Notes: generated by a model from the letters alone, not told the origin. Positions 24,061 to 33,410 are shown, counted from the stretch's first letter. The stretch is DNA of 46,227 nt from Holdemania filiformis DSM 12042 (GCF_000157995.1 NZ_GG657561.1:20592-66818), one strand, 5' to 3'. Made by a program: numbers and translations.

Positions 24061-25347
24061 ATGTCACAGCGAGTAGAAATGATCCTCGACGTCAACGAAA
24101 AACCAAAACCAGCTCAATGGATTCTGTTAAGTTTCCAGCATGTCTTTGCGATGTTTGGCGCCACCATCCTGGTTCCGGTGCTGACCGGCTTCCCGATTTC
24201 CGTCGCGTTGTTTGCGTCCGGGATCGGAACGATTATTTACAGCTGCATCACCCGGTTTAAAGTCCCGGTCTACTTAGGCTCTTCCTTTGCCTACATCAGT
24301 GCTGTCCAAATTGCGGTCGCGGCGATGAGCGGCGACGTCAGCGCGGCGCAGACCGGGTTAATCCTGATCGGTCTGGTCTATGTCGTCGTTTCGATTCTTG
24401 TCCGTTTCATTGGCAAGGACTGGATTGACAAGCTGCTTCCGCCGATTGTCATCGGTCCGATGATCGCCGTTATCGGTCTGGGCCTGGCGGCCAATGCGGT
24501 CGGCAACGCCGGCTTTGTGACCGGCGGGGATTGGAAAGTCATGCTGACAGCGGTCTTCACGTTTATTCTTACCGCCTTAATCTCCACGAAAGCAAAAGGC
24601 TTTTTCAAAATCATTCCGTTTCTGTGCGGAATCTTGGGTGGCTATGTGTTTGCGCTGGCTTTAGGCATTGTGGACTTTGCGCCGCTGCAGGAAGTTCTGC
24701 AGTCAGGAAAGTTCTTGTCGCTGCCGGAATTCATTCTGCCGATTGCCGTGCCGGGATTTAAGAGCTATCATCTGTATTTCGGACCGGAAACGTTCGCGAT
24801 CCTGCCGGTGGCGCTGGTGACCATATCCGAGCATATCGGCGATCACACCGTGCTGGGCAAGATCTGCGGCCGCAACTTCCTGAAAGAACCGGGCTTGGAT
24901 AAGACGCTGATGGGCGATGGTATCGCGACATCCATTTCGGCACTGCTGGGCGGTCCGGCGAATACGACCTATGGTGAAAATACGGGCGTCATCGGGATGA
25001 CGAAGGTATCCTCGGTGTACGTGACTGTCGGCGCGGCCTGCATCGCGATCGTACTGAGCTGCGTCCCGATCGTATCGGCGTTCATCTCAACAATTCCCAA
25101 CGCCGTATTGGGCGGAATGTCGATCATTCTGTACGGCGTCATCGCTTCCAACGGTCTGCGGGTCCTGATCGACAATCAGGTCGATTTTGGACAGCAGCGC
25201 AATCTGATCATCGCTTCGGCCATGCTGGTCATCGGCTTGGGCGGCGCCGTTCTGCCGTTAGGCAAACTGGTCACCCTGTCGGGCACCGCATTGTCGGCGA
25301 CCGTGGGCATTGTGCTGAACCTGATCCTGCCGCGGGAGAAGAAATAA
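24061..25347 (+). CDS. uraA: Uracil permease (nucleobase:cation symporter-2 family)
   Basis: This 428-residue membrane protein has about 14 hydrophobic segments. The opening QWILLSFQHVFAMFGATILVPVLTGFP is typical of UraA/PyrP, as are VPVYLGSSFAYISAV, the central EHIGDHTVLGKICGR substrate motif and the GGPANTTYGENTGVIGMTKV signature (about 299-318). It imports uracil with protons for salvage into UMP. The start follows AAAGGGG. The leader carries a PyrR-type attenuator, so expression should drop when pyrimidine nucleotides are plentiful. It is a single gene with its own terminator, apart from any pyr biosynthetic gene. Confidence 0.95.
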   Translation: MSQRVEMILDVNEKPKPAQWILLSFQHVFAMFGATILVPVLTGFPISVALFASGIGTIIYSCITRFKVPVYLGSSFAYISAVQIAVAAMSGDVSAAQTGLILIGLVYVVVSILVRFIGKDWIDKLLPPIVIGPMIAVIGLGLAANAVGNAGFVTGGDWKVMLTAVFTFILTALISTKAKGFFKIIPFLCGILGGYVFALALGIVDFAPLQEVLQSGKFLSLPEFILPIAVPGFKSYHLYFGPETFAILPVALVTISEHIGDHTVLGKICGRNFLKEPGLDKTLMGDGIATSISALLGGPANTTYGENTGVIGMTKVSSVYVTVGAACIAIVLSCVPIVSAFISTIPNAVLGGMSIILYGVIASNGLRVLIDNQVDFGQQRNLIIASAMLVIGLGGAVLPLGKLVTLSGTALSATVGIVLNLILPREKK

Positions 25348-25391
25348 AATATAAATGCTTGAGAAAATGGCTTAACGAATGTAAATTATTT

Positions 25392-25426
25392 AGGGAGAAA
25401 ATACTATATTATTCTCTCTTTTTTTA
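25392..25426 (+). terminator. Terminator of the uracil permease gene
   Basis: AGGGAGAA pairs with TTCTCTCT (one G-T pair) and is followed by a run of T residues. Confidence 0.7.
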
Positions 25427-25527
25427 TGTGAACTTAATAAATGTGTTACAATTATTTCATAACAGTTAAACTAAATAAGTTGTAAAGGTATTTCAATCGC
25501 TAACAATATTGGATGAGGTGAAGAAAT

Positions 25528-26850
25528 ATGAAGATAAGTAGAAAAGATGCAACATTATTTCTTAATAGTTCTCTCAAGGATCAGTATCCAGAGATAAGCT
25601 CAATCTTAGATCATAGCCCATTGCCACCAGGATTAACTGAAAAACAGTTTGCTCAATTGCCTGAACAGCTCAAAATTTTTCTAGAGTATCGCTTTATTTC
25701 TGTTTTTAAAGCTGCCAAAGAAGAATGGGTACAATTGAGGGATATTCCCTTAAGAAAGAAAAATATGAGTTGCCAACTCTGTGGAAAGTGCCCAATTGAT
25801 ATTCTTGCTAAAATAAAAAATAGTAAAACAAACATTGAATTGATAGTAGGTAGTTCATGTATTCAAAACTATCGTGAGATTAAAGGTGAAAATGGAGAAA
25901 ATAAAGAAGAAATCAGTAAGCATAATTATTTAGATAATAACTTATACTTATTAGAAGAATTAGATCCAGGCTATATTAAAGATTTTGAACGATTTAAAAA
26001 TATTAAAAATGAAGTAGTTATACTAAGAGATGATTTAACTCGAGCATTTAATAATATACAAAAGAAGATGGATAAATATATGAAAATGATGGAGAAGAAA
26101 AAAATTTCTAGTTTAACTCAAAATGAATTGATTGATTTACGGCATTCTGAGATAAAATCTTTTTTTGAAAAAATGGAAGAATATAAAAACTATTCAAATA
26201 CAAGTCTATTTGGATTAAATCCTAAAGTAGCAAAATGGATTTTAAATCATTGCGACACTAATTTATTGTTTGAGATAAAAAAAGAAGGCAAGATAACTGC
26301 AAATACAATTTCTTTAATAAAAGAACCGGATTTTTTAAATAGAGCGATTATCAAGTATGAAACGATACTAAAAAACTCGAATATGCAATTAATTGCAAGA
26401 AATGGTATTAGATTTACATTGATATTTAATGAAAACCCAAATATTAAACTAGAAGTTAATAGTTCTAAATTTATAGCTCGGTATAAAAATTTCATTTTCG
26501 ATGGTCAAAAAGTTGAAGTTGATCCGAAATTCATACTCTCAAACGCTAAAATTAGCGAATCTAACTCAATGAAATTAGTTGCTGAGCGTATAAACAAAAA
26601 ATTTTTAAAGGAAAGCTTTACTTTGTATTTTGAAGATTATGAATTAGATGAGCTTGCATTTAAAAATAATAAAAATTCACTAATATATGTTGTTAGTTAC
26701 GTGAATTTTATAAATCAGTATAAAGACGTGGCTTTCTATGAAAAAAATAAAAATGAAATAGTAAATATTTTACAACAAATCTTCTCTAGCAAAAATAAAT
26801 ATACTGTTAAAGATTACGATGAACATTTAAAGGACTTAAAAGCAAATTAA
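25528..26850 (+). CDS. AT-rich orphan gene with a putative zinc finger, function unknown
   Basis: This 440-residue protein starts after GAGGTGAAG. Its codons are strongly A/T-ended (AAA, AAT, TTA, ATA), unlike every other gene in the window, which suggests recent acquisition. Residues 82-111 carry CQLCGKC...VGSSC (Cys82, Cys85, Cys88, Cys111). This resembles the treble-clef pattern C-x2-C-G...I...L-x-V-G-S-x-C seen in some phage- and plasmid-borne proteins. The middle (about 150-220) is a Lys/Glu-rich helical stretch, probably coiled coil. The C-terminal half is mixed and unrecognised. There is no signal peptide or membrane segment. It could be nucleic-acid-binding or a defence-related cargo gene, but neither is shown. 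Confidence 0.65.
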   Translation: MKISRKDATLFLNSSLKDQYPEISSILDHSPLPPGLTEKQFAQLPEQLKIFLEYRFISVFKAAKEEWVQLRDIPLRKKNMSCQLCGKCPIDILAKIKNSKTNIELIVGSSCIQNYREIKGENGENKEEISKHNYLDNNLYLLEELDPGYIKDFERFKNIKNEVVILRDDLTRAFNNIQKKMDKYMKMMEKKKISSLTQNELIDLRHSEIKSFFEKMEEYKNYSNTSLFGLNPKVAKWILNHCDTNLLFEIKKEGKITANTISLIKEPDFLNRAIIKYETILKNSNMQLIARNGIRFTLIFNENPNIKLEVNSSKFIARYKNFIFDGQKVEVDPKFILSNAKISESNSMKLVAERINKKFLKESFTLYFEDYELDELAFKNNKNSLIYVVSYVNFINQYKDVAFYEKNKNEIVNILQQIFSSKNKYTVKDYDEHLKDLKAN

Positions 26851-27362
26851 TAAAGCTTTGAAATCAATTGGAATTTAAATTAAGCTGATTTGATGTTTGA
26901 CGTAGATGATGAATAAATTAAATGATCTAAATAGGTGCTCTTTATTGCCATAGAGCACAATTATGTTAATCAACTTCTGTTAAGTTATAGATAATAGAAT
27001 GTAACAGAAAGGATAATCTATAATAATTTAATGGTAGAAGCACGGAGGCAAGTGTAATAAATTGTAAAAATATTATTATTGAGAATAAATTGATGGACCA
27101 GTTCTTTCTAGCTTTAGGGAGATAATTGAAATTGATTTTTATTTTCTATTTATGTTTGTGTAAGAAATTTAAAACCTAGTATATCTTTGTTCTTATTAAC
27201 ATTTGTGGAATCATTTATAATTTAGTGGGAAGAATTTCTAAATAATTTATCTTTGTTACAAGAGTATTTAACATACTTGCTTTAATTACTTTTAAATATG
27301 CTGCTTTAAGAACAACAATGTATGAAAGCGGGATTTTCATTCCCTTCTGAGAGGTTTTCTGG
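26851..27362. other. AT-rich gene-free stretch right of the orphan gene
   Basis: About 510 bases, very AT-rich and full of stops in all frames. A stem-loop GTGCTCT/AGAGCAC (26935-26958) without a T-run may mark the end of the orphan transcript. No gene longer than about 25 codons with a ribosome site is seen. There are no recognisable transposase remnants, terminal repeats or attachment sites. Base composition returns to normal close to 27320. Confidence 0.5.
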
Positions 27363-27384
27363 TAAAATAAAGCACGGTGATAAC

Positions 27385-28098
27385 ATGCAGCAGATATTTA
27401 TACAACAGAAAACCCACGTCGGAAGCGTGATCGAACCGGATCCGCAGCAGCGCCATCATTTACAGCGTGTCCTGCGGATGAAGGAAGGGGAAACGCTGCG
27501 CGTGATCGACGCGGAAGGCGCCGTTTTTTGCGGCGTGCTGGACGGCGCGGGTCAGATTCAGATCACAGAACTGCTGGACGAGGACCGCGAGCTTCCGGTA
27601 ACGCTGACGTTAGTCGCCGGTCTGATCAAAGGTGAGCGCTGGGACTGGCTGCTGCAGAAATGCACGGAGCTGGGTGTCAGCCGGATTGTTCCGTTTCAAT
27701 CCAGCCGCACGGTCGTGAAGTTGGAATCGGATAAAGTGGATAAAAAATTAGAGCGCTGGCAGAAGATTGTCCAGGAAGCCAGCCAACAATGCAAGCGCAC
27801 GCAAAGACCGCAGGTGTGCGCACCGATCGAATTGGCCGATGCCGGCGCATGGCGGAGCGAGCAGAACTTTGTGGCGTATGAAGATGAAGCTCTGCACGGC
27901 GGGTTGCTGAGCGCTCAGCTGGAAAAGGGCCGCAGCGTGACGCTGGTGATCGGACCGGAAGGTGGTTTCAGTCCGGCTGAGATTGAAAGGCTGCAGACAC
28001 AGGGCTATCGCTGCTGCTCGCTGGGCAAGCGGATTCTGCGGGCGGAAACAGCCGCAGTTGCGGCGGTCTGTCTGGCTGGAGCCGTGCTGGAGGGTTAA
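27385..28098 (+). CDS. rsmE: 16S rRNA (uracil1498-N3)-methyltransferase
   Basis: The start at 27385 (MQQIFIQQ) follows CACGGTGAT and begins the conserved N-terminal PUA-like domain (HHLQRVLRMKEGE). The upstream in-frame ATG at 27322 lies in poorly coding sequence. At 237 residues it has the family length. The C-terminal SPOUT domain shows KGERWDWLLQKCTELGV, the SAM-binding IGPEGGFSPAEIE (about 191-203) and the knot LGKRILRAETAAVAA. It methylates U1498 in the decoding centre of 16S rRNA. It is directly followed by the 28099 gene, whose ribosome site lies in the last codons here, so the two are an operon. TAAAAT at 27363-27368 is the likely -10. Confidence 0.95.
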   Translation: MQQIFIQQKTHVGSVIEPDPQQRHHLQRVLRMKEGETLRVIDAEGAVFCGVLDGAGQIQITELLDEDRELPVTLTLVAGLIKGERWDWLLQKCTELGVSRIVPFQSSRTVVKLESDKVDKKLERWQKIVQEASQQCKRTQRPQVCAPIELADAGAWRSEQNFVAYEDEALHGGLLSAQLEKGRSVTLVIGPEGGFSPAEIERLQTQGYRCCSLGKRILRAETAAVAAVCLAGAVLEG

Positions 28099-28866
28099 AT
28101 GATGAATCCGAAAATGATTAAAATTCTGCGCAAAGGCAATGACCGGGAATTTCTGAAACTGAATGAGGTCCGCAAGGAAACCGCGCGCATCAACGCCCGG
28201 CTGAAACCTTATCAGCTGGATCGTCCGGTAAAAACGGTGCGGGATGTGTATACGCTGAGCATTCTGGAAGAAGGCTTGAAAAACAAACAGAAGATTGAGG
28301 AACTGTACGAACAGACGCGGACGGAAATGCTGGATATCTGGGAGATCATCGATTATCCCAAACGCAATGAATTTGTACGGCCAAAAATTCAGGCCGCGAT
28401 TGCGGACATGAAGAAGTTTACGGTCGAGGACAAGCTTGTGATGATCCCGTTCTTCGATCCGCTGATCAATGCGCTGTACGATCACGAAACCGCGGTGCTG
28501 GAGCTGCCGCAGTTTTTCAAGATGGTCAAAAGCTTTGCGGATAAGATCGTTGATCCGTTAATCTATGGACGATTGCCCTACGACGCGGGCTTTGCCTCGC
28601 CGCAGGTGATTTTCCAGAATGATCAGGGTTTTGCGGTTTACGAGGGCCGCGTGCACTGCCTGGAAGTTTTTGCGTTTGACGGCACGGAAACCGAGCTGCC
28701 GCTTTCACTGGTCTGTACCGGTGAGAAACTCGACCCCGCCCAGGGCGCGCCGCTGGCGGCCGCGGTGCTGAGCCAGGATCCGCTTCAGATCCGCGATGCG
28801 TGCTGCGCCAGCGGGTATATCCTGCCGAAACTGAAATCAAAAATCGCCCGCATTTCAAGGCCGTAA
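28099..28866 (+). CDS. Conserved-looking cytoplasmic protein of unknown function
   Basis: This 255-residue protein begins immediately after the rsmE stop; GGAGGG in the rsmE tail is the ribosome site. Two in-frame ATGs (28099 and 28102) compete. There is no signal or membrane segment. The N-terminal 110 residues are charged and helical (LNEVRKETARINARLKPYQLD). The rest is mixed, with hydrophobic strands such as VMIPFFDPLINALYDH. I do not recognise a domain. Its place between two RNA-modification genes hints at a translation-linked role, which is only context. Its stop codon is inside the loop of the following hairpin. Confidence 0.65.
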   Translation: MMNPKMIKILRKGNDREFLKLNEVRKETARINARLKPYQLDRPVKTVRDVYTLSILEEGLKNKQKIEELYEQTRTEMLDIWEIIDYPKRNEFVRPKIQAAIADMKKFTVEDKLVMIPFFDPLINALYDHETAVLELPQFFKMVKSFADKIVDPLIYGRLPYDAGFASPQVIFQNDQGFAVYEGRVHCLEVFAFDGTETELPLSLVCTGEKLDPAQGAPLAAAVLSQDPLQIRDACCASGYILPKLKSKIARISRP

Positions 28867-28876
28867 GGCCTTTTCC
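28857..28876 (+). terminator. Short hairpin overlapping the stop codon of the 28099 gene
   Basis: AAGGCC-GTAA-GGCCTT forms a 6-bp stem with the stop codon in the tetraloop, followed by TTCCTTT. It would act as a compact terminator. Confidence 0.5.
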
Positions 28877-28930
28877 TTTGGCGGAGTGAGAATGACCGTT
28901 AAAAGACTACCTCAGGGGTTAAAAGTTTGG

Positions 28931-28936
28931 TATAAT
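28931..28936 (+). promoter_or_regulatory. -10 element before mtaB
   Basis: TATAAT lies 26 bases before the mtaB start. The predicted start site is near 28943, giving an 18-nt leader with GGAAGGGGAC as ribosome site. The -35 is weak. Confidence 0.5.
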
Positions 28937-28961
28937 ATCCATCATGGAAGGGGACGAATTC

Positions 28962-30263
28962 ATGGCGAGTGTCGCAATATCAACGTTGGGCTGCAAGGTC
29001 AACGCCTATGAGTCGGAAAGCACCGCTCAGGCGCTGCGGCAGCGCGGCTATCAGACGGTGGACTTCAAGGAGAAAGCCGACGTTTACATCATATTTACCT
29101 GTGCGGTGACCAATACCGCCGCCAGCAAGAGCCGGCAGAAAATCCATCAGGCCCGCCGGCAGAACCCGGACGCCCTGGTATGCGCTGTGGGCTGTTACGT
29201 CCAGATTCAGGCGGATCAGATGGCCGAGCAGGAAAAGATCGATATTCTGGTCGGCTCCAGCGGCAAGGACAAACTGCCGCAGCTGATCGACGAAGCGCTG
29301 CGCCAGCGCCGTGAGCCGATTGTCGAGCTGCATGACGTGCGGACATCTGCCGAGTTTGAAATGCTGCCGCTGGATGAATTTGAACATCAGACGCGCGCGT
29401 ACTTAAAGGTGCAGGATGGATGCAACCAGTTCTGCGCTTACTGCATCATCCCGTATGCCCGCGGCCGGGAACGCTCGCTGCCGTTGGACGAAGCGCTGAA
29501 GGAAGCGCGGCGGCTGGCGCAGAAGCATAAGGAAATTGTTCTGGCCGGGATACATACCGGCCGGTATGGGAAAGATAGAGACACCAGCCTGTGCGATTTG
29601 ATCCGCGGGATGTGTGAGATCGAACCGCTGGAACGAATCCGGATCTCGTCGATCGAGATTACAGAGATCACTGATGAGCTGCTGACACTGATGGAAACAC
29701 AGCCGAAGATCGCCCGGCATCTGCATATTCCGCTGCAGGCAGGCTGCGACGCGACGCTGAAACGGATGGGCCGGCCGTATACGACGGCGCAGTTTATGGC
29801 GCGGGTCGAAGAAATCCGCACCCGGATTGACGGGATTTCAATCAGCACCGATCTGATCGTTGGTTTTCCGCAGGAAAGCGAAGCGGAGTTTGCCGCGACG
29901 ATGGCCTTTCTGAAGCAGATTCAGTTCAGCTTCATCCACGTCTTCCCTTTCTCCCCGAAAACCGGAACCCCGGCGCAGCGGATGAGCGGTCAGATTTCAT
30001 CAGAGGTGAAGAAGCAGCGGGCCCGGCAGGTCGGCGAATTCTCCCGCAACAGTTATTATGCGGTAAAAAGCAGCTGGATTGGCAAGGATGTCGACGTAAT
30101 TATCGAAACCTGTGTAAACGGCGTTGCGTTCGGACACAGCAGTGAGTATCTGCCGGTTCAGATCGACGGCGAATTTGCCAGCGGACAACGGATTGTGGCC
30201 CGCTGCACGCACATGCTTGGGGATCAGCTGGCAGCGCAGGCGCAAGGAGGTCAGGAAAAATGA
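28962..30263 (+). CDS. mtaB: tRNA (N6-L-threonylcarbamoyladenosine37) methylthiotransferase
   Basis: The start at 28962 is preferred over 28944 because GGAAGGGGAC sits between them. The 433-residue protein has the UPF0004 domain first (STLGCKVNAYESES with Cys11, FTCAVTN, AVGCYVQ), which holds the auxiliary iron-sulfur cluster. The radical SAM motif CNQFCAYC follows in VQDGCNQFCAYCIIPYARGRERS, the MtaB rather than the MiaB/RimO form. A TRAM-like C-terminus ends the protein. It converts t6A37 to ms2t6A in tRNAs reading ANN codons. The stop overlaps the murE start by ATGA, so murE is translationally coupled to it. Confidence 0.95.
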   Translation: MASVAISTLGCKVNAYESESTAQALRQRGYQTVDFKEKADVYIIFTCAVTNTAASKSRQKIHQARRQNPDALVCAVGCYVQIQADQMAEQEKIDILVGSSGKDKLPQLIDEALRQRREPIVELHDVRTSAEFEMLPLDEFEHQTRAYLKVQDGCNQFCAYCIIPYARGRERSLPLDEALKEARRLAQKHKEIVLAGIHTGRYGKDRDTSLCDLIRGMCEIEPLERIRISSIEITEITDELLTLMETQPKIARHLHIPLQAGCDATLKRMGRPYTTAQFMARVEEIRTRIDGISISTDLIVGFPQESEAEFAATMAFLKQIQFSFIHVFPFSPKTGTPAQRMSGQISSEVKKQRARQVGEFSRNSYYAVKSSWIGKDVDVIIETCVNGVAFGHSSEYLPVQIDGEFASGQRIVARCTHMLGDQLAAQAQGGQEK

Positions 30264-31735
30264 AATTATCCGCATTGTTTGACAACGCTCCGGACATTGA
30301 AATTGAAAATCTGATGGTGGACAGCCGGGATGTGCTGCCCAACTCCATCTTCTTCTGTATTAAAGGAATGATTCACGATGGTCACCGTTACGTTAACGCA
30401 GCTATAAAAAACGGCGCGGTCTGCGTTGTTCACAGCGAAGATATCAAGCGCAACAACGCGAATGTCGTTTACATCAAGGTGCGCGACGTCACCGCGGCCC
30501 TCAATCAGGTCGCGGCCTGCTTTTACGGCTATCCGTCAAAGAAAATGGTAGTTTACGGCGTGACCGGCACCAATGGCAAGTCGTCAATCGCCTGCATGAT
30601 CCGCAATCTGCTGAATCCGGTCTATGCCTGCGGCTATATCGGCACGATTTCGATCGAGTATGGCGACACAAAGCTGCCGCCGTTACTGACGACGCCGGAC
30701 ATCGTGCCGCTGCAGCAGATTCTGCACGACATGGCGCAGGCCGGGATGAAGGCCTGTGCGCTGGAGATCAGCAGCATCGGTCTGGAACAGCACCGCACGG
30801 ACAGCGTGGATGTCGACATCGCGATTTTTACGAATCTGACGCATGATCATCTCGATTATCACGGGACGATGGAGAATTACTTTGAAGCGAAGAAACGCCT
30901 GTTCGACCAGCTGAAGCCGGATGGCACAGCGATTACCAACAAGGATGATCCTCACGGCATGGCGATCGTCGCCGACTGTCCGGCCCGCGTTGTTACCTAC
31001 GGTGTACTGGAAAAAGCGGATTATGAAGCGAAGGACATTCAGCTTAACGCGGATAAAACGATTTTTACTTTAGTTCATGATGGCAGCGAATATCCAGTCC
31101 AGACCAATCTGGTCGCAATGTTCAATCTGTATAACCTGCTGGCGGTGATCGCCGCGCTGCACGAGGGCGGTCTGCCGATCGAACAGATCCTGGAACAGCT
31201 CAACACGATTCCGCAGATCGAAGGCCGGATGGAACGGATCGAGGAAGGTCAGCCATTCAACATCATCGTCGACTTTGCGCATACTCCGGACGGCCTGGAA
31301 CAGATCTTCAAGTTTGCGTCCGCCATCACGCCGAAGGAGAAACGAATTATTTCCGTGTTTGGCTCCGCGGGGAAGCGGGATACGAAAAAACGGCCGGTTT
31401 TCGGTCAGCTTGCGGATAAATACTGCGACCTGATTATCTTAACCGAAGACGATCCGCGCGACGAGGATCCGATTCAGATCGCTGAAGAAATTGCCGCAGG
31501 CATCCAGAAGACCAACCGCATTATCATTGAAAGCCGCTATGACGCGATCCGTCAGGCGGTGGAAGTGGCCAATGTCGGAGATACGATCCTGATTTTGGGC
31601 AAGGGCGACGAAACCTTTATTTACCGGGAATTCGGCCGGGAGCCGTGGATGAGCGATCCGGCAGCGGTCCGCGACGCCCTGCGCAAGTATTATTTTGAAA
31701 CGGAGGAGGAAGATGAAGATGAAACCGTTGAATAA
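30260..31735 (+). CDS. murE: MurE, UDP-MurNAc-tripeptide synthetase
   Basis: This 491-residue Mur ligase has the N-terminal UDP-binding domain, the ATP motif [10 protein letters not shown] (residues about 99-108), the [18 protein letters not shown] catalytic segment with the carbamylated Lys region, and the C-terminal binding domain. The residue-3 specificity loop reads DDPRDEDP (397-404). In E. coli the equivalent DNPR Arg selects meso-diaminopimelate, while L-Lys enzymes usually have other residues in place of that Arg. This one keeps Arg with Asp in place of Asn, so the amino acid added is uncertain. The ribosome site AAGGAGG is in the mtaB tail. An acidic C-terminal extension ([12 protein letters not shown]) is unusual. 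Confidence 0.94.
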   Translation: MKLSALFDNAPDIEIENLMVDSRDVLPNSIFFCIKGMIHDGHRYVNAAIKNGAVCVVHSEDIKRNNANVVYIKVRDVTAALNQVAACFYGYPSKKMVVYGVTGTNGKSSIACMIRNLLNPVYACGYIGTISIEYGDTKLPPLLTTPDIVPLQQILHDMAQAGMKACALEISSIGLEQHRTDSVDVDIAIFTNLTHDHLDYHGTMENYFEAKKRLFDQLKPDGTAITNKDDPHGMAIVADCPARVVTYGVLEKADYEAKDIQLNADKTIFTLVHDGSEYPVQTNLVAMFNLYNLLAVIAALHEGGLPIEQILEQLNTIPQIEGRMERIEEGQPFNIIVDFAHTPDGLEQIFKFASAITPKEKRIISVFGSAGKRDTKKRPVFGQLADKYCDLIILTEDDPRDEDPIQIAEEIAAGIQKTNRIIIESRYDAIRQAVEVANVGDTILILGKGDETFIYREFGREPWMSDPAAVRDALRKYYFETEEEDEDETVE

Positions 31736-32381
31736 GTACATTGATCACACCCTGTTGAAACCTGCCAGTACCCGCAGCCAGCTGGAAAAGCTGTGCGCCG
31801 AAGCCCGCGAACATGATTTTGCGACCGTCTGCGTCAATCCCTGCTGGATTCCCTTCTGCAAGCAGCAGCTGGCAGGCAGCGACGTCAAGGTCTGCACCGT
31901 TATCGGCTTTCCGCTGGGGGCGATGACCAGCGAAGCCAAGGCGTTTGAATGCCGCGACGCAATTGAAAAAGGCGCGGATGAAATTGACATGGTCATCAAC
32001 ATCGGCGGCGTGAAGGACGGCGATCATGACGGCGTTGTCCGGGATATCAAGATGGTCCGGGAAGCGGCGGGCTCGCATACGCTGAAAGTCATTATTGAAA
32101 CCTGTCTGCTGAGCGATGAAGAAAAGGTTTTTGCCTGCAAGGCCTGCATGGAAGCGGGCGCGGATTTTGTAAAAACCTCGACGGGATTCTCGACCAGCGG
32201 CGCAACCGTGGAAGACGTGCGTTTGATGAAACAGACGGTCGGCGATGTCTGCCAGGTGAAAGCGGCCGGCGGCGTGCGCTGCTTTGACGATTTAAAGGCG
32301 ATGATCGAAGCGGGCGCCGACCGGATCGGAACCTCCAGCGGTGTCGCGTTGTTAGCAGGACAGGAAGCCACGGGTTATTAA
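31719..32381 (+). CDS. deoC: Deoxyribose-phosphate aldolase
   Basis: The start at 31719 ([15 protein letters not shown]) is nine bases from AGGAGG; 31713 is an alternative. The 220-residue protein has the family length. DHTLLKP, CVNPCW, GFPLGA, EIDMVIN, the Schiff-base Lys in FVKTSTGFS and the second Lys in VKAAGGVR are all present, so it should be active. It splits 2-deoxyribose-5-phosphate into glyceraldehyde-3-phosphate and acetaldehyde in nucleoside catabolism. The start lies inside the end of murE (16-base overlap), which makes it the third gene of an mtaB-murE-deoC unit. This pairing with cell-wall synthesis is unusual. Confidence 0.96.
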   Translation: MKPLNKYIDHTLLKPASTRSQLEKLCAEAREHDFATVCVNPCWIPFCKQQLAGSDVKVCTVIGFPLGAMTSEAKAFECRDAIEKGADEIDMVINIGGVKDGDHDGVVRDIKMVREAAGSHTLKVIIETCLLSDEEKVFACKACMEAGADFVKTSTGFSTSGATVEDVRLMKQTVGDVCQVKAAGGVRCFDDLKAMIEAGADRIGTSSGVALLAGQEATGY

Positions 32382-32414
32382 CCGCTGTTCTTGCATTTCG
32401 TAAGCCAGGAGAAA

Positions 32415-32437
32415 TAAAAAACCGGCATTGCCGGTTA
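32415..32437 (-). terminator. Terminator of the XRE-membrane gene
   Basis: AACCGGC-ATT-GCCGGTT is a 7-bp stem. On the minus strand it is followed by TTTTTTATTT, so it ends the minus-strand gene. It may also weakly end deoC. Confidence 0.65.
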
Positions 32438-32534
32438 ACGAAGGGGGAGCTGAAAACTTCCTCTTTTTTAGATTGGGACTTTCAAGATTGACCGAGACTG
32501 CCTGGAAGCTTCCTGACGCAAGGCTTGGAATAAA

Positions 32535-33356
32535 TCAGCGTCGCGCCCGATCAATGAAGTGAAAGAGGACCGCAGCGCTCAACAGGCTGCCTAAGAGAAT
32601 CCAGTCCGAAGTCATCGGCCGCGAGATCCCGTTGCAGCTTAAGAGGAATTGGATCGAAAGGGCGGGGCCGAGCGCCAGGATCAGCATTGATCCGGCAAGA
32701 ATCTGCCATTTGCGTTTCAGACAGGTCCACAGTTTAAGCAGAAGATACAGACAGACCACGGCGACCAGGCTGATGGGCAAAGCCAGCGGAATCAGCCAGC
32801 CGGAAGTGCCGCTGAGCTGTTCGATCATCGCCAGATAGATCATCAATGAAATTTCCAGGGTGCCCATCACAATTTCCAACCGCCAGTGTTTTGGCAAAAT
32901 CAAGGCCAGCGTCAGTGCGAGTACAATCGCCAGCGCGCCGATCGGATAAAGAGCCCAGCTGAGCTGATGATTGACCGCCAGATTGATCACGGCGCACAGA
33001 AACATGGCGGAAAAGATCAGCGGCAGGAAGATCAGGCAGAAGATTCGCTTGACTTTGGAAAAGCTGTCGCGTTGGGAATAGGCCAGCGTGTCGGCCACTA
33101 CGTCATCGAGCTGCTCCGGATTCAATGCGGGTTCACTGAGCTGCTGCCCGCTGATGATCTCGCCGACGCTCACATGGAAGACCTCCGCCAGACGCGGTAA
33201 GAGTGTGATGTCCGGAAAGGACAATCCCCGTTCCCACTTGGAAATGGCTTTGTCGGAGATGCCGATTTTCATTCCCAGTTCCTTTTGTGTCCAGCCGGCT
33301 TTTAACCGCAGCTCACGGATCAGCTGTCCGGTTCGTTCTTCAGTCAGATTCTGCAT
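32535..33356 (-). CDS. XRE-type DNA-binding regulator with C-terminal membrane domain
   Basis: The start at 33356 (MQNLTEERTGQL) lies eight bases after GGAGG. The longer start at 33386 falls inside the -10 box and cannot be used. Residues about 8-65 are an HTH_3 domain (RELRLKAGWTQKELGMKIGISDKAISKWERGLSFPD). After a linker, four to five hydrophobic helices fill about 105-270. Such proteins are one-component, membrane-tethered regulators. Similar HTH-plus-membrane proteins in Firmicutes often control adjacent transporter genes; none adjoins here. The ligand or signal is unknown. Confidence 0.85.
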   Translation of the reverse strand: MQNLTEERTGQLIRELRLKAGWTQKELGMKIGISDKAISKWERGLSFPDITLLPRLAEVFHVSVGEIISGQQLSEPALNPEQLDDVVADTLAYSQRDSFSKVKRIFCLIFLPLIFSAMFLCAVINLAVNHQLSWALYPIGALAIVLALTLALILPKHWRLEIVMGTLEISLMIYLAMIEQLSGTSGWLIPLALPISLVAVVCLYLLLKLWTCLKRKWQILAGSMLILALGPALSIQFLLSCNGISRPMTSDWILLGSLLSAAVLFHFIDRARR

Positions 33357-33381
33357 GATTTTGTCCTCCGTCATTGCCTCT

Positions 33382-33410
33382 ATCATAAAAGATTGGCGGA
33401 AAGATTACAA
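33382..33410 (-). promoter_or_regulatory. Promoter of the XRE-membrane gene
   Basis: On the minus strand TTGTAA (33405-33410) and TATGAT (33382-33387) are separated by 17 bases. This placement rules out the more upstream ATG as a start. Confidence 0.7.

Noticed and set aside
25440-27340. Prophage or integrative element
   Set aside because: No integrase, phage structural gene, direct repeats or tRNA attachment site is visible; only composition points to acquisition.
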